Assembly (NCBI GenBank): GCA_002862265.1
Contig: PKCQ01000419.1
Span: 1-7,204 of the forward strand
Source: Planctomycetaceae bacterium
Lineage (GTDB): Bacteria > Planctomycetota > Planctomycetia > Pirellulales > Pirellulaceae
Reading direction: 5' to 3'
DNA length: 7,204 bases
Shown: in pieces, positions 1-5,710 of the stretch
Layout of the letters: each line of letters begins with the position of its first letter
Numbering within the stretch: the stretch's first letter is position 1
Made by a program: the position numbers and the translations under genes
The notes under the pieces: generated by a model
What the model saw: only the letters and a program-made list of their open reading frames with translations
The model's database searches: none
Told to the model about the DNA's origin: nothing

Positions 1-137
1 AACCGAACAGTAAAAAAAACTTCTTCCTTCAGTGTCTACAGGCAACTGCATAAAAGAGGCGATTTGGGGACGGGGGGGGAAGCGCAATACAGAAAAATAT
101 GGATATCTTTTCCGTTTTTTAAGTTCAGTCTACTACG
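1..137. other. Left-edge stretch without a recognisable gene, rich in homopolymers
   Basis: I see no convincing coding sequence here. The stretch carries an A8 run (12-19), a G8 run (72-79) and a T6 run (115-120). A TAA stop at 120-122 closes the frame used by the ORF that follows. Translations of the other two plus-strand frames are not protein-like (scattered Cys, Trp and basic residues, no repeat pattern), so a single simple frameshift back into a good upstream frame is not obvious. It could be an intergenic region, or the decayed upstream part of the HEAT-like gene at its right. Confidence 0.5.
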
Positions 138-533
138 TTGCATCGTGCGGCACCAAGTGGACACACTGCTTCTTTTCTCTTCGAAGCACTTGGCGTCAAC
201 CGCTACAAAACCGCCAGCGGAATGTTCGAAATCTATGTTCCCAAGAACGACCAGAAAATGCGGACCATCACACGCACCAGTGCCGTCTACGCTCTGGGCT
301 TAATCTGGGAGCAAGAGAAAAACTCCAAGCTTGCAGCCGCATTGGTCAAACGCTTAACTGATGACGGGCTCAACCCTGAGGCAGACACCGTTCGATATGC
401 TTCTGCGATTAGCATCAGCCGAATCGGAACAGTAGACCTCATCAACGACTTTTCTGAAGTCGTAGGAGAACCCACCGAGATCGGTGTTGCTGCGGAGTGG
501 GCCGCGGAGCGTCTAAAGAAAGCGGCAAAGTAG
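138..533 (+). CDS. C-terminal fragment of a HEAT-like helical-repeat protein, possibly a remnant
   Basis: This short alpha-helical protein has alternating hydrophobic and charged helices, such as SAVYALGLIWEQEK, AAALVKRL, DTVRYASAISISRIG and VAAEWAAERLKKAAK. The VRYASAISISRIG segment resembles the second helix of a HEAT repeat, where residues like V-R-x-x-A-x-x-A-L-x-x-I-G recur. HEAT repeats are protein-interaction scaffolds; no catalytic motif is present. The start is uncertain: only a TTG (138) follows the in-frame TAA at 120-122, the first ATG is at 222, and neither has a good Shine-Dalgarno sequence. The sequence between 141 and 221 already reads like normal protein, which argues against 222 as the original start and for a gene that once extended further left. 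Stop is TAG at 531-533. It converges on the Asp-box gene. The HEAT assignment is by pattern only and could be wrong; no signal peptide or membrane segment is visible. Confidence 0.5.
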   Translation: MHRAAPSGHTASFLFEALGVNRYKTASGMFEIYVPKNDQKMRTITRTSAVYALGLIWEQEKNSKLAAALVKRLTDDGLNPEADTVRYASAISISRIGTVDLINDFSEVVGEPTEIGVAAEWAAERLKKAAK

Positions 534-555
534 CAGGGCTTCACTGGAGTCGATT

Positions 556-594
556 CGGCTAGGCTGGAATTTTTTTCACACCCAGCCGCAGCCG
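556..594. terminator. Interrupted hairpin between converging genes, possible terminator
   Basis: The arms CGGCT-A-GGCTGG (556-567) and CCAGCC-GC-AGCCG (582-594) pair over eleven base pairs with one small internal loop. The 14-base loop holds a T7 run followed by CACAC. It lies 22 bases after the plus-strand ORF and 59 bases beyond the stop of the minus-strand Asp-box gene. The T run is inside the loop rather than after the stem, so this is not a standard intrinsic terminator; the position makes a transcript-end role plausible but unproven. Confidence 0.35.
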
Positions 595-653
595 CCGGCT
601 TACTCTGACGATACTAAGCCAAGCCGCACCAAGGCTGCACTCCAACAAAAAAG

Positions 654-3600
654 CTAGTCCACAAAAATCGCTGGCACTTGGCTCTTCAAAATTGCCCCAT
701 TGAGAGCTCGAACGTCTTTATTGATTATCATTTCCAGCTTCTTCAGTTGCTCGTCGATCTGCTTGACTAGTTTATTGCGAACCGCGATGGCTTGAGCCGT
801 CGGACGGAAGTCACCTGTCGATGCGACACTGGCAACACCGCTCAACTTGTCGTTCAGACGTATCGGGAAGTTTAATGGATCTTGACCGCTGCGATTCTTG
901 GTTTGATAGAGGACTTGTTCGATCTCTGTCATTTGCTTGACGATTGAATCAGCCTGCTCGAGAAGCTTCGGAAAGCCCTTGCCTTTGGCTTTCTCCGAAC
1001 CCTTCTTCAATCTTTTGGTGTAGGTCTCAATTTGAGTTCGAAGGTCACGAATCTGAGTAATCGCTTCGTGCGTTTCCGATAGCTTGTCGCGAACTTCCAT
1101 CAAGAACTGGAATTGCAGATCGAAATCTTCCTGAGTCGCCGTCGTTCGTGGATCGGGCTGGATCTCAAATTCTACGACTTGGCTCTCTTCTCCAATGGTT
1201 AGCTTCGCCTGGTACTTGCCAGGAGCCGCTCGAGGTCCGCGCGTGCTACCACTCCACATTACCAACCCAGAGAAGGACTTTGCGTCTGGATAGCGAGTAT
1301 CCCAATTGAACAAATTCAATCCTTCCTTCAGCTTTAACGGTCGCTCGTCAGATTCCTCTGCAGGTTTGGTCGAGTAGCGACAAACACGCTCCCCATCTGC
1401 ATCGAGGAAATCCAGGGTCATCACCACGTCCTTCTTGGGTAACTCGTTCACCATCAAGAAAAAGTTTGCACCGGGGCGTATTCCTTGGCCGGATGGATTC
1501 GTCCCACCGCGACCGAAACGTCCGCGAACACGAATGGTAGGTGATGCCTCAAACAGATGAACTGATTTTTCCAGCAGACGCTCATTCATTTGGTGCAAAA
1601 GGGTGAGATCATCGAGGATCCAGAAGGAGCGTCCTTGGGTAGCAACGACCAGATCGTCATCCTTGATCGCCAGATCGGTAATTGGCACGACGGGTAGATT
1701 CAACTGAAACGGCTGCCAAGATTCGCCATCGTTAAATGAGACGTACATGCCAGACTCTGTGCCTGCATACAGCAGACCTTCACGCCCAGCATCCGCACGA
1801 ATCACGCGTGTGAAGTGCTTGGGATCAATTCCGCTGGTGATCTTGGTCCAGGTCTTGCCGTAGTCGAGTGTCTTGAATAAGTAAGGTTTGAAGTCATCGC
1901 TCTTGTAGCGAGTCGCAGCAACGTACAATCCGCCGGGCTCGGTTGGGTGAGCCTCAATCGAGTTGATTTGACTCCACTCGGGTAGTTCAGGCGGGGTGAC
2001 GTCGCTCCAAGACTTTCCGCTGTCTTTGGAAAGCTGGATCAAACCATCGTCACTGCCAGTCCAGAGAACGCCAGCTTCGTGAGGCGATTCAATGGCGGCG
2101 AATATCGTGCAGTAGTACTCAACGCTGGTGTTGTCCTGAGTGATCGGTCCGCCGGAAGAGCCTAACCGCTTGGGTTCGTTGCGAGTGAGATCAGGACTGA
2201 TCTGTTGCCAGCTTTGCCCTTCGTCGGTCGTCTTGAACAAGACGTTGGCCGCGGTGTAGAGCGTCTTCGGATCGTGCGGCGAAAAGAAAATCGGAAAGTT
2301 CCACTGGAAGCGATACTTGTTCGCACCCGCACCGCTGCCCATCGGATTGTCGGGCCACACATGAATGTTGCGACTCTCGCCAGTGGTGTGATTCAGACGA
2401 GTCAAGTACCCGCCGTAGGATCCGCCATACACAATCTCAGGGTTGATTGGATCTGGAGCAATATGACCGCTCTCTCCACCTGCGGTGGATTCCCAAGCAG
2501 ACTCGCTTATGCGCCCTGCGCCGGTGCGATGGTAGATTCGCACCGTCGAATTATCTTGCTGGGCGCCGTAGATCCGATAAGGAAAGTGATTATCCGTCGT
2601 GACACGATAAAACTGGGCCGTCGGCTGGTTGTAATAAGTCGACCAGTTCTCACCGTGATCAAAGCTGACTTGTCCACCTCCATCATCGGCGATGATCATA
2701 CGGTCACTATCATCCGGTGCAATCCACAGATCATGATGGTCGCCGTGAGGTGTTCGGATGGAAGAATAGGTCTTGCCGCCATCGGTCGAGCGATGAAAAC
2801 TTACGTTCAATACGTAGACTTCATCAATGTCCTGCGTGCCAGCGTAAATGCGTGTGTAGTACCAAGCGCGTTGACGTAGTTTGCGTTCGTCGTTGACTTT
2901 CGTCCAGCTCTCACCAGCGTTGTCTGATCGGAAAATACCACCATCGGCTGCCTCGATGATCGTCCAGACACGATTCGGGTTCACAGGTGAAACGGTAACA
3001 CCAATGATGCCAAGTGTGCCTTTCGGTAGTCCTGTTTTACGGGAGATTTCCGACCAGGTTTTACCCGCATCTTCACTCTTCCAAAGTCCCGATCCTTCAC
3101 CCCCGCTTTCCAGGCTATAAGGAGTTCGCAGAACCCGCCAAGTCGCAGCGTAGAGCGTGCGAGAGTTACTTGGGTCCATCACCAAATCGACAGCACCGAC
3201 TTCGTCATTCACGAACAAGATGCGTTTCCAACTTTCACCCCCATCCGTGGACTTATAGACACCACGCTCTTGGTTGGGGCCGTAGAGATGGCCAAGAACT
3301 GCTGCGTATACCGTATTCGGATCGCTAGGGTCTATTCTCAAACGCGGAATGCAATGCGAGTCTTCTAATCCGATCTGCTTCCAGGTCTTGCCCGCATCGA
3401 TGGACTTCCACATGCCATCACCGTGCGATACATTTCCTCGCACCGTGACTTCACCACCACCGACGTAGACAATGTTTGGATTGGATTCAGCCACTGCAAC
3501 AGAGCCGATCGAGCCACCGAAGAAGCCGTCAGAAACACACTTCCAGTTAGAACCACCGTCTTCAGTCTTCCAGACTCCGCCGCCAGCCGCTCCAAAGTAG

Positions 3601-3815
3601 TAAGTCATCGGACTGCCTGGAACACCGGTGCAAGCTGCAGACCTTCCTCCGCGGTAAGGACCGATCGAACGGTACTCAAGTCCAGAAAGAGCTTCCAGGA
3701 AGTCGCTGCCGTCAGTCTCAGGCTGCGCAGAACAGACGCTGGGGTAAGTAAAAACTGCAGTCGCAATGATCACTAGGATGGAATTTAAGGCCGTTGGCCA
3801 AGCCTTCGAAATCAT
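654..3815 (-). CDS. Large secreted Asp-box (BNR/sialidase-like, VPS10-type) beta-propeller protein
   Basis: A 1053-residue exported protein of the family usually annotated as BNR/Asp-box glycosyl hydrolase or VPS10/sortilin-like; enzymatic activity is not established for this type. Residues 1-30 form a signal peptide (Lys4, hydrophobic LVIIATAVF core, probable cleavage after CSA30). Eleven Asp-box motifs of the form S/T-x-D/N-x-G-x-[TS]-[WY] start near residues 84, 138, 189, 247, 297, 343, 384, 529, 596, 649 and 693, indicating one or two multibladed propellers. Then comes a beta-rich region (about 755-890, ending in an APGKYQAKLTIG segment typical of FlgD-like Ig folds) and a charged, helical, coiled-coil-prone tail (about 900-1050). 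The frame stays open to 3947, but ATG 3815 is chosen because it has a strong Shine-Dalgarno sequence and places the signal peptide at the N-terminus. Stop is TAG. Asp boxes are structural, so they do not show which substrate is bound. The 307-base gap upstream suggests separate transcription. Confidence 0.9.
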   Translation of the reverse strand: MISKAWPTALNSILVIIATAVFTYPSVCSAQPETDGSDFLEALSGLEYRSIGPYRGGRSAACTGVPGSPMTYYFGAAGGGVWKTEDGGSNWKCVSDGFFGGSIGSVAVAESNPNIVYVGGGEVTVRGNVSHGDGMWKSIDAGKTWKQIGLEDSHCIPRLRIDPSDPNTVYAAVLGHLYGPNQERGVYKSTDGGESWKRILFVNDEVGAVDLVMDPSNSRTLYAATWRVLRTPYSLESGGEGSGLWKSEDAGKTWSEISRKTGLPKGTLGIIGVTVSPVNPNRVWTIIEAADGGIFRSDNAGESWTKVNDERKLRQRAWYYTRIYAGTQDIDEVYVLNVSFHRSTDGGKTYSSIRTPHGDHHDLWIAPDDSDRMIIADDGGGQVSFDHGENWSTYYNQPTAQFYRVTTDNHFPYRIYGAQQDNSTVRIYHRTGAGRISESAWESTAGGESGHIAPDPINPEIVYGGSYGGYLTRLNHTTGESRNIHVWPDNPMGSGAGANKYRFQWNFPIFFSPHDPKTLYTAANVLFKTTDEGQSWQQISPDLTRNEPKRLGSSGGPITQDNTSVEYYCTIFAAIESPHEAGVLWTGSDDGLIQLSKDSGKSWSDVTPPELPEWSQINSIEAHPTEPGGLYVAATRYKSDDFKPYLFKTLDYGKTWTKITSGIDPKHFTRVIRADAGREGLLYAGTESGMYVSFNDGESWQPFQLNLPVVPITDLAIKDDDLVVATQGRSFWILDDLTLLHQMNERLLEKSVHLFEASPTIRVRGRFGRGGTNPSGQGIRPGANFFLMVNELPKKDVVMTLDFLDADGERVCRYSTKPAEESDERPLKLKEGLNLFNWDTRYPDAKSFSGLVMWSGSTRGPRAAPGKYQAKLTIGEESQVVEFEIQPDPRTTATQEDFDLQFQFLMEVRDKLSETHEAITQIRDLRTQIETYTKRLKKGSEKAKGKGFPKLLEQADSIVKQMTEIEQVLYQTKNRSGQDPLNFPIRLNDKLSGVASVASTGDFRPTAQAIAVRNKLVKQIDEQLKKLEMIINKDVRALNGAILKSQVPAIFVD

Positions 3816-3821
3816 GATGTG

Positions 3822-3828
3822 CCTCCTT
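3822..3828 (-). promoter_or_regulatory. Shine-Dalgarno AAGGAGG fixing the Asp-box gene start
   Basis: On the minus strand AAGGAGG is followed by a six-base spacer (CACATC) and then ATG at 3815-3813. This near-perfect match to the anti-Shine-Dalgarno sequence, together with the signal peptide that begins at this ATG, rules against the upstream in-frame start at 3947, which would put 44 odd residues before the signal sequence. Confidence 0.85.
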
Positions 3829-3844
3829 GATGGTGGTGCAAGAT

Positions 3845-3863
3845 TTGAACCATCATAGTTCAA
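3845..3863 (-). promoter_or_regulatory. Perfect inverted repeat just upstream of the Asp-box gene ribosome binding site
   Basis: TTGAAC (3845-3850) and GTTCAA (3858-3863) form a six-base-pair stem with a seven-base loop. It ends 16 bases before the Shine-Dalgarno sequence. In RNA it could be a leader hairpin; in DNA an operator half-site pair. A short stem like this can occur by chance. Confidence 0.3.
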
Positions 3864-3884
3864 GGTAAAGAGGCTGTCCGACTT

Positions 3885-3901
3885 GGATTTCCCAGAAATC
3901 C
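3885..3901 (-). promoter_or_regulatory. Perfect seven-base-pair hairpin in the Asp-box gene leader
   Basis: GGATTTC (3885-3891) and GAAATCC (3895-3901) are exact reverse complements separated by three bases, a compact and stable hairpin geometry. It lies 21 bases upstream of the TTGAAC/GTTCAA repeat. No U run follows it on the minus strand, so it is not a clear terminator or attenuator. Confidence 0.35.
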
Positions 3902-3951
3902 AGGCGCAGTGGGCGGAATCATGCGTCCGGGAGCATAGCCCCCACAACGAA

Positions 3952-3967
3952 TGAGCCGATCAGCTCA
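3952..3967. promoter_or_regulatory. Imperfect 16-base palindrome, possible operator
   Basis: TGAGCCGATCAGCTCA matches its own reverse complement at 14 of 16 positions, with arms TGAGC and GCTCA around a central GATC. It sits about 137 bases upstream of the Asp-box start codon, where a promoter-proximal operator could be. No second copy is visible in the window, so the role is speculative. Confidence 0.25.
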
Positions 3968-4012
3968 CCAGTGCCGGAAGTCGTCGAGAATTTCGGTAAC
4001 CACCTAGAAAGT

Positions 4013-4044
4013 GAATGTCGAATGGCAAACAAGGAATGCCGAAT
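4013..4044. repeat. Degenerate short direct repeat GAATGYCGAAT
   Basis: GAATGTCGAAT (4013-4023) recurs as GAATGCCGAAT (4034-4044), a period of 21 bases with one T/C difference; TTCGAA follows at 4045-4050. Low-complexity GAATGxCGAAT arrays occur between genes in some planctomycete-type genomes as I recall, and this could be a decayed remnant of one. Two copies are too few to be sure. Confidence 0.35.
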
Positions 4045-4072
4045 TTCGAAGACGAGAAAGACGGTCCGCCTG

Positions 4073-4098
4073 CAGTGCAACCGCATGATACCGCACTG
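4073..4098 (-). terminator. Dyad downstream of DUF1844 gene, weak terminator candidate
   Basis: CAGTGC (4073-4078) and GCACTG (4093-4098) form a six-base-pair stem with a 14-base loop, starting 24 bases after the DUF1844 stop codon on the minus strand. Only a weakly T-rich segment (GTCTTTCTCGTCTTCG) follows about ten bases later, so termination here is a guess from position. Confidence 0.25.
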
Positions 4099-4122
4099 GC
4101 GAATCCCACAATGAAATGATAG

Positions 4123-4560
4123 CTAGCCAGCTTGCTGCTGCTGAATGGCGACGTACATCATGCGGATTTGATGCAATGTCTCCTGCAAGAACTTGCCCTC
4201 TTCTTCGTCCAAATTGCCCTTGGTCTTCTCTTCCAATATGCCGAGCGTGTCAATGAAATGCTTGGCGTGATTCAGGTTGACGGGAACGGGCTGGCCCTCA
4301 GGACCAGGCATTTGCCCAAGCGACATTACGGCCTGCGAAGCAAGACTAGTGACCAAGAATGGAAAGGAAGCTTCAGGCATAGGAGGCATGTCGCCGGCAT
4401 CTTCAGGCTGCGACGTCGTCTCTGCACTTGCTTCAGACTCGCCCTTCTCAGCTGCCGTCTCCTCGGCTGCCTCCTGCGCTTTGAGCTCTTCCCGCTCGCG
4501 TTCGACCTGGGACTTCCAATCTTCGTCGATAATAATCTTAGGCTCTTGTTCGTCGCTCAT
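4123..4560 (-). CDS. DUF1844 domain protein
   Basis: A 145-residue cytoplasmic protein of unknown function. Residues 1-63 are strongly acidic and low in complexity, with an IDEDWK motif at 11-16 followed by a charged, probably helical or disordered stretch rich in Glu, Ala and Ser. The DUF1844 core spans about 65-140: a helix FPFLVTSLASQAVMSLGQ, a Pro/Gly-rich link (residues 84-94), then NLNHAKHFIDTLGILEEKTKGNL and EEGKFLQETLHQIRMMYV, the family's most recognisable segments. The tail is QQQQAG. ATG 4560 is chosen over an upstream in-frame TTG at 4644, because that one would overlap the preceding gene by 41 bases and add a non-conserved leader; the ribosome binding site is weak (GAG, six bases before ATG). 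It follows the double DinB gene by 43 bases, so co-transcription is likely. No catalytic residues or membrane segments are seen. Confidence 0.88.
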   Translation of the reverse strand: MSDEQEPKIIIDEDWKSQVEREREELKAQEAAEETAAEKGESEASAETTSQPEDAGDMPPMPEASFPFLVTSLASQAVMSLGQMPGPEGQPVPVNLNHAKHFIDTLGILEEKTKGNLDEEEGKFLQETLHQIRMMYVAIQQQQAG

Positions 4561-4603
4561 CGGTTTCTCGTAAGTCGTTTCAATCTTCTCGGTTCGTGTT
4601 GTA

Positions 4604-5680
4604 TCACTTGCCTGAGTTTTCAGGAACCCAAACGATATAGTCAATCCAGGAAAAAGTGATTCCCAGCTGGCGCAACATGTTCACACACTTATTACGATGA
4701 TGCGTTCCATGGCAACAGAGTTGCAACATCGATTCTAGAACCCGAAAACAGGTGCTGGGACCGCCCGCTTCAATATAAACAATTCTCTGAGCGGAAGTTT
4801 CGTCGAGTGCAGCAACGACTCCGTTGCGAGCCTCGGCGGTTTGCTCGTAGCACTGGCGAATGCCACCTAGCGAACTCGGCTCTTCATCCCGCGGAAAGGG
4901 TGATCGGTCTTGAGCCCAATTCGCGACCCACCAAAGTTCAGCGTCCAGGATGTGTCTCAAGTTTTTCCGCAGCGTGCCAGTACCCAGATCAATAGGCTGA
5001 TCCAACTGCTCATCGGAAAGCACTAAAGATTCGTCGAACACCCGCTTCATCGCCCAGTCAGCGTATTCGAAGTAGTCTTGAAGACGATTCTTCTCGAGAG
5101 CTGGAGCTGCTCCCTCATTGGCCGCGGCCTCGAGTCCGTATTTGTGTAACTCCGCAAGACTTTCTTCCGGGAATTCTGCCGAAGGATGGGCCATCTTGTA
5201 AAAGATGTAATCCAGACCACCAGGAACCTTCTTACCGAAGCCCTTGAGATAGCTGAGCGCCTGAGCCCGGTGATGAATATCGTGGTTTGCTACGTGACTC
5301 ATCAAGGAACCAATGGGTAGTTTGTAGGAATTCCCTTGACTATCTTGGAATTCATCAATGCGTGAAAAGCCCGTGTTAGACTCTTCTCCAATCATCGCAT
5401 TGCGGATTTCGGCCGTTCGAGTTGACTCAGCCTGGATGTCGGCAACACTCTTGCCTTCGGCATCTGCCTGCAGAGCACGCCATGGCTTAGCTTGCCAACG
5501 TTCTAACCAGAGTTTTTCAGCCTCTAGCATATGAAACAAAGTGTTGCGCAGTGATCCGAAGCCCATCTCGCGCGGCTGATCCAGCTGTTCGTCACTAAGC
5601 TCTGCTGCTAAGGAAAAGACGCGCCGGTTAGCCCAGTCATTGTGATCGAACAAATCTTGGAGAATGGCTACTGACTTCAT
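4604..5680 (-). CDS. Tandem double-domain DinB/YfiT-like protein
   Basis: A 358-residue cytoplasmic protein built of two consecutive DinB-superfamily four-helix bundles (about 1-170 and 195-350). Members bind a divalent metal through three histidines; some are thiol transferases (bacillithiol or mycothiol type) or hydrolases, many have no known reaction. Both triads look complete: His50, His133 and His137 in the first domain (NTLFHMLEAEKLW; NHDIHHRAQALSYL), and His243, His324 and His328 in the second (LRHILDAELWW; CCHGTHHRNKCVNMLR). Each domain opens with a helix containing D/YADWA-type residues (HNDWANRRVF; YADWAMKRVF), and the nonapeptide LSDEQLDQP occurs in both (28-36, 221-229), so the gene arose by internal duplication. 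DinB proteins are usually about 150-180 residues, one domain. ATG 5680 is preceded by AGGGA with a seven-base spacer. Stop is TGA. It starts 30 bases after pyrG ends. The substrate cannot be inferred. Confidence 0.88.
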   Translation of the reverse strand: MKSVAILQDLFDHNDWANRRVFSLAAELSDEQLDQPREMGFGSLRNTLFHMLEAEKLWLERWQAKPWRALQADAEGKSVADIQAESTRTAEIRNAMIGEESNTGFSRIDEFQDSQGNSYKLPIGSLMSHVANHDIHHRAQALSYLKGFGKKVPGGLDYIFYKMAHPSAEFPEESLAELHKYGLEAAANEGAAPALEKNRLQDYFEYADWAMKRVFDESLVLSDEQLDQPIDLGTGTLRKNLRHILDAELWWVANWAQDRSPFPRDEEPSSLGGIRQCYEQTAEARNGVVAALDETSAQRIVYIEAGGPSTCFRVLESMLQLCCHGTHHRNKCVNMLRQLGITFSWIDYIVWVPENSGK

Positions 5681-5687
5681 CGAATCG

Positions 5688-5692
5688 TCCCT
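5688..5692 (-). promoter_or_regulatory. Ribosome binding site of the double DinB gene
   Basis: On the minus strand AGGGA lies seven bases before ATG 5680, inside the 30-base gap after the pyrG stop. It supports this start and translation from a transcript shared with pyrG. Confidence 0.55.
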
Positions 5693-5710
5693 GCCATCAA
5701 ACAGAAAGAA

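Larger units (their letters stand above)
3816..4122. other. Intergenic region between DUF1844 gene and Asp-box gene
   Basis: About 307 bases with no supported gene. Reading on the minus strand it should hold the end of the pyrG-DUF1844 transcript and the promoter and leader of the Asp-box gene. I could not identify convincing -35 and -10 boxes. It contains a candidate terminator dyad (4073-4098), a degenerate direct repeat (4013-4044), an imperfect 16-base palindrome (3952-3967) and two leader hairpins (3845-3863, 3885-3901). The frame of the Asp-box gene is open to 3947, but the residues it would encode there look random. Confidence 0.7.

Noticed and set aside
32..361. Plus-strand frames overlapping the HEAT-like fragment
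   Set aside because: They have odd composition and no helical-repeat pattern, whereas the 138-533 frame reads like normal protein.
601..653. Second hairpin from the AAGCC and AAGGCT segments near the Asp-box stop
   Set aside because: Only three or four base pairs can form, and the nearby T6 run on the minus strand comes before, not after, the possible stem.
2205..2879. 224-codon plus-strand open frame
   Set aside because: It lies fully antisense to the Asp-box gene and its translation has no recognisable domain; it is a shadow of the real frame.
3816..3947. 44-codon upstream extension of the Asp-box gene
   Set aside because: The extension has no ribosome binding site I could see, its residues look random, and it would bury the signal peptide. 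ATG 3815 has AAGGAGG at ideal spacing.
4561..4644. TTG-initiated 28-residue extension of the DUF1844 gene
   Set aside because: It overlaps the DinB gene by 41 bases and adds a leader unlike the family; the MSDEQ start gives the expected acidic N-terminus.
4132..4659. 175-codon plus-strand open frame
   Set aside because: Antisense to the DUF1844 gene; the Leu/Arg/Cys-rich translation is what the complement of an acidic, Glu/Ala-rich gene gives.
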